Assembly: GCA_963377175.1 (NCBI GenBank)
Contig: CAUJNA010003247.1
Coordinates: 378,501-442,500, forward strand
Source of the DNA: Effrenium voratum
Lineage: Eukaryota > Sar > Dinophyceae > Suessiales > Symbiodiniaceae
Direction of reading: 5' to 3'
Length of the DNA stretch: 64,000 nt
Under the pieces are notes generated by a model. That model did not search any database. It saw only the letters and a list, made by a program, of their open reading frames with translations, and was not told the origin of the DNA. The position numbers and the translations under genes are program-made. Positions 54,214 to 64,000 of the stretch are shown piece by piece; the stretch's first letter is position 1; every line of letters starts with the position of its first letter.

Positions 54214-54514
54214 CTGGCCATGGCCGCCTCAACCCTCGGAGCGCAAGAAGCCAGGGGAAGCCACCAGCCAAAAAAAATTGGGGCCAGCACCTGGTGGTTA
54301 AGGGAATTGTTGGAGAATAATTATATAAATATATATATATATAGTGTAAAAAAAAAAAAAAACAAGAGGGGCATCCAATCTTGACATATCGCCACCCTAT
54401 CAAGCTACCCGATTAAACACTTGGTTGACGTCACGAAGGGGAAGGCAGCACTGGGCGGCAGCCCTTCAACTAGCGGTTTGGATTGGTAATTTGGAGGTGT
54501 TCCGGGGGTGGATT

Positions 54515-54627
54515 GAAGGGAAGCAACAATTCGCAAATGTTAGCAGTTCAGTGGATTGGGATTTCAACCACTCAACCACTCAACCACAATAAGCAAACAT
54601 GCAAAATGTTTCCCAACAACAACCATG
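54515..54627 (+). repeat. Dispersed repeat family C, copy 4
   Basis: Shares GTTAGCAGTTCAGTGGATTG, CACAATAAGCAAACATGC and AATGTTTCCCAACAACAACC. Confidence 0.7.
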
Positions 54628-55059
54628 AAAAAGGGAAAGGCACCAACCCCAAGGCTTCCAAAAATTTTGGGCCCTGAAGATGGGTTGATCCCAAGAGCTC
54701 CCCACAGTTTTTGGTAATTTGAAAATTCAAAACGTACCCGAGCCCTCAAAATTCCCTTGAAAACTCGGTGATGGCCCAATTTTTGTTGGTTCTCTAAGGC
54801 TCGCCCCTCCAATGCAAGCCCCCGGGCCCAATGAAAAACCCAGGAGACAATTCTAACACCCAGAGGATGCCACTCCCTTATTCTTTTCAGGATCCTTGCT
54901 TCTCCAGCAATCAGCAGAGGAAGGGGCCGTTTCTTGTGAAAACAACAATGGTTGAGCATCCTTGAAGAACCAACTCAACTTTCTGGGAGCCCTTCACCCA
55001 TGGTTCCAAACAGTCTTAATCGAGATTGAACGTGGAGAAATGAGCAAAATGGCGCCTTG

Positions 55060-55061
<2 letters not shown>

Positions 55062-55090
<29 letters not shown>
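55062..55090 (+). repeat. (CT)n microsatellite
   Basis: About 14 CT units. Confidence 0.85.
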
Positions 55091-55093
<3 letters not shown>

Positions 55094-55759
55094 CGCTTTT
55101 TGTCGGTGAATGATTCGATATGCTTCTTGTTGGTGCCTTTCTCTTTGCTTCGGTTGTTTGTTCGTTTGTATAGTGCAGTGGTACGCCAATCCAACCACCA
55201 AACCGCACAACAGCACTCTTGCGAATTTGCATTGGGGATTGGAGGACGACCCTGGGGCTACAGGGACGGTTGTGGGAGGGACCCTCCAGGCAGAGACTTC
55301 ACCATTCACGAGACATTCCAATGGAACAAAGGAGGTTGCCGCAACCCAACTTGATGCCAATTCGGTGTGTCGTCTTGTGCAAAGTGAAGCCAGAAAAAAA
55401 CACATGATCAAAAATACTCAGTTGTTCAGTGACCCTGGAAAAAAAGGGAACCCTTTTTTGGGAAGACCATTTTAGTGGGGCAGCCACCCCCCCCAAAAAA
55501 AGGGGGAAAAAGGGCAACTGAGAGTAAGGTGAAACCAAGGAAAACCACCGGGGAAACCACCGGATGCTCAAGGAATTCACACGATTGAACCCTGATTCCT
55601 GGTGAGACATGCGCCATAGCTAACAGCTGGTTCTCTTGACAGGAGCTTGGGCTTCGGGGAAAAAAGTGAACCCAACTTGGCAAGTTGAGAGAACTCTTAA
55701 TGCATGGTGGTATCTATGGGAGGTCACGTGGAATACTGAACTTTTCTTCAAGGAACCGT

Positions 55760-56615
55760 TTGTTTGCGTGTTTCTGTCTGTTTTTCTTTGGTATTTGTAT
55801 TTGTGCGTGTGTTTTGTGCTTTTGTAGTATTTCTGTTTGTCTTTGTGTGTTTGTGTGTGTGCACGCGTGTTTGTGTTTGCGTGTTTCTTGTGTTTGTGTG
55901 TGCGTGTGTTTTTTTTTTGTGTGTGTGTGTGCTTCTGGTGTTTGTGTTTGCGTGTTTGTGTTTGTATGCTTGTTTGCTTGTTGGCTTGTTTGTTTGTATG
56001 CTTGTTTGTGTGTTTGTTTGTTTAGTTAGTTATTTGTTTGTTTTTGTGTGTTTGTGTTGTTTTGCTTTTGTGTGTTTGTGCTTGTGCCTTTGTCCGTGTG
56101 TTTGTGATTGTGTGTGTGTGTGTGTGTGTTTGTTTGCGCTTGTGTTGTCGTTTGTGTTTGTACGTGTGTGGTTGTGTTTGCGTGCTTGTGTATGTATGTG
56201 TGTGTTTGTGTGGTTTCGCGTGTGTGGGTGTGTGTTAGAGTATGTGATTGTGTGATTGTGTGATTGTGTCATTGCGTGATTGTGTGTGTGTGCTTGTTTG
56301 TGTTTGTGTGTTTGTGGGTTTTGTGTTTGTGTGGTTTGTGTTTGTATGTTTGTGTGTTTGTGTGTTTGTGTGTTTGTGTGTTTGTGTGTTTGTGTGTTTG
56401 TGTGTTTGTGTGTTTGTGCATGTGTGTGTGTGTGTGTTCGTGTCTGCGAGCGTGTGTGTGTGTGAATGTTGTGTTTGATTGATTGATTGTTTGTTTGTTT
56501 GTTTGTTTGTCTGTGCTTTTGTTTGTGTGTTTGTGCTTGTGGGTTTGTGGTTGTGTGCGCGTCTGTGTGTTGTATTTGTGTGTTTGTGTGTGTGTGTTGT
56601 GTGTGTGTGCGCGTT

Positions 56616-56691
<76 letters not shown>

Positions 56692-56725
56692 TTTGTGTGT
56701 GTGGTGTTTGCGCGTGTTTTCGTTT
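55760..56725 (+). repeat. TTTGTG / GT microsatellite tract
   Basis: Nearly 1 kb of TTTGTGTG, TTGTTTG and pure GT units; 56618-56692 is almost pure (GT)n. Similar in composition to 3987-4322 but not flanked by the same sequence. Confidence 0.92.
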
Positions 56726-56796
56726 GCAGGGCACCTTTTCGGGGTCGGTTTTTGAGGGAACTCATTTTTAGGGGGTCTCCCCATTTTGACGCATAC

Positions 56797-56929
56797 CCAG
56801 GTTAGTCGGCATATGGGGGTCAAATGGGACCGGAAAGTCTTTGAACAGCAAGCGCCAGTCCTTGGTGATCGACGCCAGCCGGAGGAATCGGTAGGGAGCG
56901 GTGACAATGGCACCCACATCACCCACCAC
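56797..56929 (-). CDS. Candidate exon, gene unknown
   Basis: After an AG acceptor the minus strand reads VVGDVGAIVTAPYRFLRLA, then SITKDWRLLFKDFPVPFD and PHMPTNLG, followed by a GT donor at 56796. The composition is protein-like. If it instead ended at the AAG before 56860, it would join the first GPAT exon (54213) in frame, so it may be the missing 5' part of that gene. It could equally belong to a separate upstream gene. Confidence 0.4.
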
Positions 56930-58179
56930 CTGCAAGTCCCAGCTTCTTTGTGGAGGAAATACCATGAACTCGCGTCATTAAAGTGACCAGCAAAAGAAAT
57001 GCCCTGACATCCCCCAAGCTACCCAAATAGCGTTTTTACGGGGGACACCACCCGCAAAAGCACCATTTTTGAGAACCGAGGAGACTTCCACCCTCAATCT
57101 ACCCTTACAAAATGGGTTATGGCCCCAAAGTTATGGGGTAGTTTGGACTTACAGGAACGCCTGAAGGATCTGACCGGGTGACTGATTGGAGAAATTGAAC
57201 CGGCCTGACGAGAAAAACAACATCGGAATCGACAAGCAAGGGCACGAGGTGCCAGGAGTGCCAGGGACTTTCAGTGATTTGAACTTCTCACTGTCGCAAC
57301 TGGCTTCCACTTGTGCAACCACGCCTGGATCCTGGACCTGTCAATATCGTCCAGCCAAACCATCCTTCTGCGCGCCTTCACCTTGCCCCGAGATCTGGGG
57401 CCATCATGTCTCGTGACATCCTCCGCACCCTCTTGGTCGGAAGGGCCACTCTTCTCACACTGCCCCTTCCCCATCCCCCGCCAAAATTGCGCGCCGGGGT
57501 TTCGCAGGCGCTAGTCTTTGGCTCCATCTCCCAAGGTGACCCATTTGGTACATTTTTTGAGCCACAGCCAAATGAGAACCCCTGAAAACGCCCCATATTC
57601 GATCCTCCGATTCGATCCAAGAAGCAGAGAGCGCGAGGGGCGCCGGTGTCACGGGCGTTTCCCGGCGAAGAGGAAGAAGTAGCAGACTGCCGAAGAGCAG
57701 CAAGCCCAGCCTGGCTCATTTTTTTGGGTGAAACCTCCTGGCAAAAACACCAGAACCACGAAGCAGATGTTGCACTTTTTCCCAGCGAATTTAAGGAAAG
57801 GGGAGCTGAGACCAGGGTGAGACCTTTACTCAGCTCAAGTTGGAAAGGTAAAAAACGCCCACAAGATCAGAAAACACGTGAGGATGCAACTGTTCTAGGT
57901 GCAACCCTCAAAACGGTGATTGTGCTTGTGGCGTCCCTTTAAAACTACAAAAAGGTGAGTACCTTCAAAAGGAAACACACCCAAATGAGCTTTCAAAAGT
58001 TTGAAGCAAGGCTCGCAAGTGTGCTGAGCTCCCGAACAGGATCATGAGAATCAAGCATTGATCAAGCGCTGGTGGATTTGGGGGTGTCCCATTTTAGAGG
58101 GGGATCCTTCACTGGAATCCTCCCCTATTGAAGCGCCAGGTGAAATTCATCCACGTCTGTGAATGAATATCAAAATGTT

Positions 58180-58293
58180 GACCCCGGATTAAAAAACATT
58201 AATATAGGCGTGTCCCTAGTTTTAGTGGGGATTTGTCACTTTTGGAGGGGAACACCCCCATATTAATAAACAGAAGTTAATTAATCCGGGGTC
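58180..58293 (+). mobile_element. MITE-like family E, best copy (114 bp)
   Basis: Ends GACCCCGGATTAA and TTAATCCGGGGTC form a perfect 13-bp inverted repeat. The interior GTTTTAGTGGGGATTTGTCA then CTTTTGGAGGGG matches copy 7024-7147. No target duplication is seen. Confidence 0.75.
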
Positions 58294-58395
58294 GTGCAGG
58301 ACATGGCGGAATTGGCAAATCCCCTTGTCATTGCGCCCCGATTCTGACCCGGTTCGAGGGTTCCTCAAGCCTCCCGATTCTTGGTTGCTGTTGAC

Positions 58396-58480
58396 CCCCT
58401 GCAAAAAGTTTAACTTTTTGGGGGTTTAGTAGAAACCACCTTTATTTCCCAAAACGGTTAAAGTCTAAAGATCCAACCCA
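58396..58480 (+). repeat. Dispersed repeat family B, diverged
   Basis: Head CCCCTGCAAAAAGTTTAACT then TTTTGGGGGTTTAGT, with GGTTAAAGTC further on. Confidence 0.5.
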
Positions 58481-59622
58481 ATAGCAGTCGAGGATTTTCT
58501 GTTTTATCTTGGGGGGCATTGAAGCTCCTTTTGACCTACCCCACGTTACTGATCAGCGGGTTTCAGAACGGACACAAGATTGTAGCTCGACTTTACGGAA
58601 AGCCACCCGCAAGACCCAGGAGCATGATTCAGCTTGGCAAGGCAAGCACAAGCTTCCCCTGCAAAAGCAAAAAACAAGTAGTCATAGACTAATAGAATTC
58701 CCTTTCACTTTAACATTCAATTTGGAGTATACAAAATGGAAGTGAAAGGGAATGTACATTATTTCCCTTTCCCTTCCACTTCCTTTCACTTTATTCTTGA
58801 GCAAATGGAAGTTCAGCTTGGCAACCCCCATCTCCCTCTGGCCTCCTACGCGCCATCGAAGCCAGGCTTCCTTCCGCCCCTTTCGGCCCCGACGTTTTTT
58901 TCAGCACAAGGGCTGGAAAATTTGGCCGTGGCGGTTCGTGTTTGGAGCTTGCCGCATTCTTAAACCGAGGCCGGGGAAAATTGCAAAAAAAATCAAGCAC
59001 GGCATGCACACTTCTTTTGAAGCATGAGTCTCTGCAGGCGAACCCCCCTCTCTGAGCAACACGCTGCGGACGGCGCCGAGTTTCAGTCTCGGTAGTTGGC
59101 GCCAACTCACACGGCCACCTTTGGACCAGTGGGCTCGCTGGGTCTTGGGGTCGTTGATTGCTAAGTCCTTTTGATCTTGGGAAAAGACCCGCGAGGACGG
59201 GTCGTGAAGTGTAAAGTTTGGGACACGCACATAACAGGCTTATCTCCATTTCGCTTTCAGATAGTTCAGCAAATCTTTGCCACAGGTGTGCGTCTTGTTA
59301 AAATAGATGGCACCGCGTGACCATATGGTACTTTTTCTCACGGCTAAACCATATGGGTTTGTCTTTATGTGAGGCTCGGTGCCCTTTTTGGGGTTGGCAA
59401 GAAGGAAAACCGAAAGCAAATTGACAACCATTTTTCGGGGCTTCTTTTCTTGAGGCAAACCCAAAGAATCATTTCACCAGCTGAGCCTTCCAGGCCAAAG
59501 GAGAGATTCAAATGCAACATGCAGGCAACATGTCACCACATTTGCAACTCGAGAACGAGCAATTCTGACCCTGTCCCGGTTCTAAGGACGTCCGAAGTCA
59601 AGCGCAGATCTAAAAAGAAGAC

Positions 59623-59667
59623 ATGGCAAAAGCGGACGAGATCCGCGAGATGATCAACAATATGCCG
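59623..59667 (+). CDS. Weak candidate first exon, plus strand
   Basis: An ATG at 59623 opens MAKADEIREMINNMP, followed by a possible GT donor at 59668. There is no second exon to join it to. Low confidence. Confidence 0.2.
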
Positions 59668-60764
59668 GTGCCCCCATTGGGCAGTCAAACACAACATGAT
59701 AATGGAAGTACTTGGTCAATTGTCAGCCCTAGGATTTGAAGAAAGTTACCATCGGCTTCGTCGGCTTAGTTGAACAGAACTTCATATGCTAACCTCCAAC
59801 ATGTCCATGCCTCCAGAACTGGAAAGACATGGATTCCCAAGTCATGGACCATCATGGACCCCTTTCAGATCCCACCCGGGTGAGCTCGTAGAAACCAAAA
59901 ACGACGGCGAGCCTGTCTGCATGTGCGGCCGATGCCTTTTGGCATCGGCGGAGGGCTGGAGCCAGAGGCGAGTTGATTCACTTTTTTTGCAAATGGGGAA
60001 CCGAATCGGTGGTTTGGTGGCGAAACACGGGGTTTCCCACAAGGGGTGTTTTAGGACCCAACAAGTGTGATTTCTGATTCCCTTGTACTGTTGGACCCAA
60101 CAAGTGTGATTTCAGGGAGTTTCCCATCTATCCTCTACAAGAACCATGGGTTCAAGCCCCAATCGAATCCACCAAGTGCCTGACCTCCCTCTAGTTCAAC
60201 ACAAAATACAGTTACTCCCGAGTCAAGGGAAAATCCGCCAGAACACATGATGCTTGAAAGGCACAAAGGGAAGACTGTTCGAGAACCCATCCAACAACTG
60301 ATTTTCACATTCTCCAAAAGGTTTGCCCGAGAGAAGTCACCGAATGAAGCTGGCGACGGAAGAGTTCCAACTCGGCTCCTGAAAACCAGCATGCCCTTTT
60401 CTCCCCTAGGGATGTGTTTGAGCTGGTATTCAGGAACCTGGCTTCCCAAGCATGCAGTCACTGGATCGTTCAGATTTGGGCCTTTTTGTGCGGGCCAACG
60501 TGGTCCTAGGGTTCAACCCCCCATTAAAAGAATGGCTGAGAAAAAGTGGGATGATGACAATCCATGGTGGTTGTATGAAACCATTGCTATGGTGGATTTG
60601 AATTCCAGGGTCCAAACCCCCAGGCATGTGGCGCAGTCGGCTTGGACGCTTTTTTCGGAGAGCCCGAGCCCCCGGTAGCGGAGAAGATTTCAGCTTCCCC
60701 CTCGAGCTGCTGGCTGGGCTGATTGTTTTTGCTCTTCTTCTTTCTTTTTTTTTTGTGTGTGTGT

Positions 60765-60835
60765 GTCTTTGCTCGGTTGCCCCCTGCTAAGAGTGACTAA
60801 CTTTTAGTGATGTGACGGAAACAATACTTCGCTTC
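60765..60835 (+). repeat. Dispersed repeat family B, partial
   Basis: Carries CCCCTGCTAAGAGTGACTAA then CTTTTAGTGATG, matching the head of subtype 1. Confidence 0.5.
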
Positions 60836-60944
60836 GAGCAATCCCCGCTTACGACCGGTACAACAAATTCCTCCGCATCCTAGAGACTTCGACTCCAAAT
60901 TCCCATCGGCATTTTTGGACATTAAGCAAAACCAGACTGGCGAG

Positions 60945-61102
60945 GTGCTCTGGCGGGATACTGGCAGGATCCACCGGCAAGGGATACTCAGCGGGATACT
61001 CAACGGGATCCACTGGCGAGCTCTATCCATTGGCGGGCTGTCTGGTGGGATACTGGGCGGGATCCACTGGCGAGCTACTCTGGCGGGATGATACTGGGTG
61101 GG
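60945..61102 (+). repeat. Imperfect GGCGGGATACTGG repeats
   Basis: Repeated CTGGCGGGATACTGG and GGGATCCACTGGCGAGCT elements with variable spacing over about 160 bp. Confidence 0.7.
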
Positions 61103-62953
61103 GGCGTGGTGTAGAAGCATCGCAAATGCCGATTCCAACATACAATCTAACAACCCCTTCCTGTCGGGTGGGGAAAAACGTTCGTTGGCAAAAAGCTAAA
61201 GTCCAAACATCCCAGTGCTCCCAAAACTCCCAATGATTTTTGGGCCCTGTGTTGATTTTAAGGGCCCTCAGGTTCTGGCTTCTTCATTGGCCACGGCCTG
61301 CATTGGAGGGGTCATGGGCCTTAGGGTGTGTGTCTTTGGACGATCTATGGCTACTGGAAAATGGCACGAGAACCACCGCCGATCTTTGATGCGTCTCGAT
61401 TCGCCAGCCCGGAACTGGAAGGCAAGCTGCATGCGCTTGAAAGCACCCGAGGCGTGGCTTTGCCACGCCCTTGCCATGGGCTTGCCATGCCTTCGGTTTG
61501 GCCGGGGTTCGATTTTTTTCGAATCGACTCAGGGGCTCCAAGGGCCGTAACGGTACCCCAAGTCGACTTTGAAGCCTCTGCTCCGGTGCCGCTTTGGATG
61601 TACGACTTTTCCGGAAGGCTCGCCTTCCAAGTCCGAAGACGTATGCGAGATTCGGCGAGGTGAAGAAAACACAACAACGTCTCCTGGGTTGGTTTCGGAC
61701 CATCCCCAAAGAGCCCATCACACCTCGCATCCCCCCATCAGTGAGCCCTTTGCGGTAACAGGCATGGGGCCTGCTCTCCTTGCGGAGAGTTGGGGTGCCA
61801 GAGACCCATAGAAGTGAGGCACGGGGGGGTGGGGGGGGTGCCAACTTTCCACACTTCAAAAGTACGCTCCCTTCGGGTTGCTCCTTTCAGACCGAGAGGA
61901 AAAAAAGAAGATTCTCAGCGTGTGCTTTTGCTTTGGCCCTCCGGGGAAACCCATTTCCTGCCCTGCCAACAAGGTATTCCAACACCTCATCATGAAGGAA
62001 GGGATCATAGGTGGCCTTTTGGAAAAAAAGGATGGTTTTCCCTGGTAAATGGAACAAACCCCATCTAAACCAGTGAACCCCATCTATTTTTAACCAAACT
62101 CACCGATGAAAAGGACGCCTATTGAAGGGATCCTCAGCTTGAGCAACCCAAGGGTGCGCGGCCATGGGGTCTATCGTCCCCTGGCGAGCGCGTCAAAGCG
62201 GCGAGCTTGAGCCCAAGCATTTCGCGCTTGCGATGGCATGGCTCTAGGAACGGACCAGCGTCTGGGCCAGGTGCAACGCAAACGCCTGTCGAGCAATGCC
62301 CGGGATGGGCTTTCGCGCAAGAGAGTGCAAAAGGAATTTCGACGCTTCGCGTCGACATGCCTTCATGGTAGGCCATGCAATTTTAGAACCGCCCGATGTG
62401 GGTTGTGCACAGCAGCACCTCCCAAAAAATGCCTAGACTTTCCTGGAACCTGGTTCTTTGTGTCAAAACCAAAGGGCCCCCTGGCGCACTCTTAGATCTT
62501 CTTGGGACTTTCTTGGAAAAGATTCTGCGGGGCCAGGGCTTAACCCTTCCAGAGATCTCGCCGAGCCAGATTCCCTCAACGATCCAAAGGCGCGGTTCAT
62601 CAGTGCCATCCACTCCGCGCCCCCAGGTGCCATGGGCAACCTGGGCACAAACCTGGGATCTATCCGAGCATCGGTCACTGCAAACTTGCTGCTGCGTATC
62701 TCGGAATGAGCCGATGGTTGCCTTTTGTTGTTTGTTTGTTATTCTTATTATTTTGTTGCGGTGTTTTCTCATCTTTCCCGAGGAAACCAAAAACGGATGG
62801 ATGGTGTTTGTCTCAAGGCCATTCCATATCTCATGGGCAAGCTCTTGAGATGATGCTTGCATCCCTTGCCCAGTGCCTCCACTTACCATGATAAGTAACC
62901 GAGGGAAACGATGTAAAACCTACTAGGTAAGAAACTTTGGTTGACTATAGTGG

Positions 62954-63073
62954 TACTGTGGATGGACGGAATCCTGCACCAAGTTGAAACCGCGGGAACC
63001 ATTGTTAGTTGGCGTTTGCAGGGAAATCATCATTCCAGGGTTAGGTGGTGCAGAATTTCATCCAGCCTCAGTA
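62954..63073 (+). mobile_element. MITE-like family F, best copy (120 bp)
   Basis: The two ends pair over about 27 bp (TACTGTGGATGG ... ATCCTGCACC against GGTGCAGAAT ... CCTCAGTA, with a few mismatches). TGG is present on both sides (62951-62953 and 63074-63076). Confidence 0.75.
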
Positions 63074-64000
63074 TGGACACTGCTGGGCTAAGTCCTCCAG
63101 ACAAAGAGTGCACCATGCCTCACGGCTCGGCCGGCTTTGGCGTTGGCCTGGCGGGCCGTCGAAGCCTCCCCAAGGTCCTGAGAACCGGTTTTGTTGCGGC
63201 CCTAAGGCTCTCAAGGATTTTTGGGCCCAAGATGGGTTGAGTTCAAGCGCTTTTGAGGGGTCATGAGCCTTGCGGGGGTTGCAGTGGGAAAAAAAGGACA
63301 AGGGGCCCCCGGGAATCCCTCAGAGGCCGTCACGTAGTACAACATTTGAGAGCTTGTGGGGTCCTGGGGATCTCGTTTTCTGTTCGACCCTCAACCTAGT
63401 GCAAGCTTAAAGCCAAGAGGTATAGTAAACAAAGTGAAGGAAAAGGGGCTTCACATGACTCCGGCTCAACTATTGGCTTTGGACAACCTTAAAAAAGTCT
63501 CAACACTTCTGTCACTCACGGGCCCGGACGAGCCTGTTCGAAGAAACGCGTTCAGCCGCCGCTTCTTAAAGCTCACACTTTTTGTCTTGGATTCCGTGGA
63601 TGCAAAACAACGCTTGAACAACAAACCAAACATAGCAGCTCGGCTTTGAAAAGGTCCCTTCCGAGGGCCTTGCGGCTGGGCCTTGCGGCTGGGTCACAAA
63701 GCTAATCCTCTAGCTGCAAGTGGTTCTCCGCGAAAGCGGGATCTCCGGCACAAACAAAAACCAGGAGCATCCAATCTTGACATAAGGCTACCCTCAGGCT
63801 CCCGATGATTTTGGCCCGGATTTTGTTCTAAAGAAGCTTGTGGCGCACAAACAACCAGAGTCCAAACACCTAGCATTCAGCCGGTTGTTGGAATTCTGTC
63901 GGCCCTTTCACAAACCATGTTCGCTCCAGGAAACTAGGATTCACGGACCCCTCTGGCGAACTCGCCTCGGCCATGGCTTGAGTCGCCGCAAGCCCAAGTT

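Larger units (their letters stand above)
57000..64000. other. Mostly unassigned region
   Basis: Apart from two MITE-like copies, B-family repeats and one weak plus-strand exon, I found no gene. Several GC-richer patches (57640-57720, 58840-58990, 62250-62345) have open frames but no motif or joinable neighbours. Confidence 0.3.

Noticed and set aside
55764..56922. Long VCVCVF and THTHTN frames
   Set aside because: Simple GT-repeat translation, not a gene.
57455..57720. Minus-strand stretch reading LLLFGSLLLLPLRRE, possible signal peptide exon for the GPAT gene
   Set aside because: Hydrophobic and suggestive, but it has no ATG, competing frames are equally open, and no splice path to the GPAT exons could be shown.

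Overview
The window looks like nuclear DNA of a dinoflagellate. Nothing in it is bacterial. The evidence is direct: host genes on the minus strand are split into very short GC-rich exons (16-138 nt) that join in one frame, most inferred introns start with GC (19 of 26; 4 GT, 3 GA) and end in AG, and the introns are packed with short repeats. A Suessiales-type genome (Symbiodinium/Polarella-like) fits, but species rank is inference.

Layout. (1) 0.9-6.9 kb, minus: five complete exons and the start of a sixth from a tetratricopeptide (TPR) co-chaperone-like gene that runs off the left edge; one intron holds a 1.6-kb element with long inverted arms. (2) 7.3-8.05 kb, plus: a tandemly duplicated coiled-coil coding stretch with frame breaks. 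(3) 17.1-9.9 kb, minus: a seven-exon gene for a 181-aa protein of unknown function, possibly mitochondrial. (4) 20.7-32.0 kb: a (TACA)n microsatellite of about 2.5 kb interrupted by an 8.8-kb Ty1/copia LTR retrotransposon (21650-30451, minus) with two identical 189-bp LTRs, a full-length integrase/RT/RNase H frame, and a DNA-methyltransferase-like domain between the gag-protease and integrase parts. (5) 54.2-32.8 kb, minus: a plastid-type glycerol-3-phosphate acyltransferase (ATS1 family) gene. Sixteen exons join to exactly 1029 nt including the stop; its N-terminal exons lie further right or outside. One of its introns is almost entirely a 4.2-kb imperfect inverted repeat. (6) 57-64 kb: no gene I can support beyond weak exon candidates.

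Between and inside the genes are at least five families of 90-180 bp MITE-like elements with terminal inverted repeats; two families have clear 4-bp target duplications. There are also two further dispersed repeat families, several microsatellites and a minisatellite. All three recognisable host genes and the retrotransposon point the same way (minus), as expected for dinoflagellate unidirectional gene clusters. Exon joins were worked out by hand from reading frame, splice dinucleotides and family knowledge; transcripts would be needed to confirm them.
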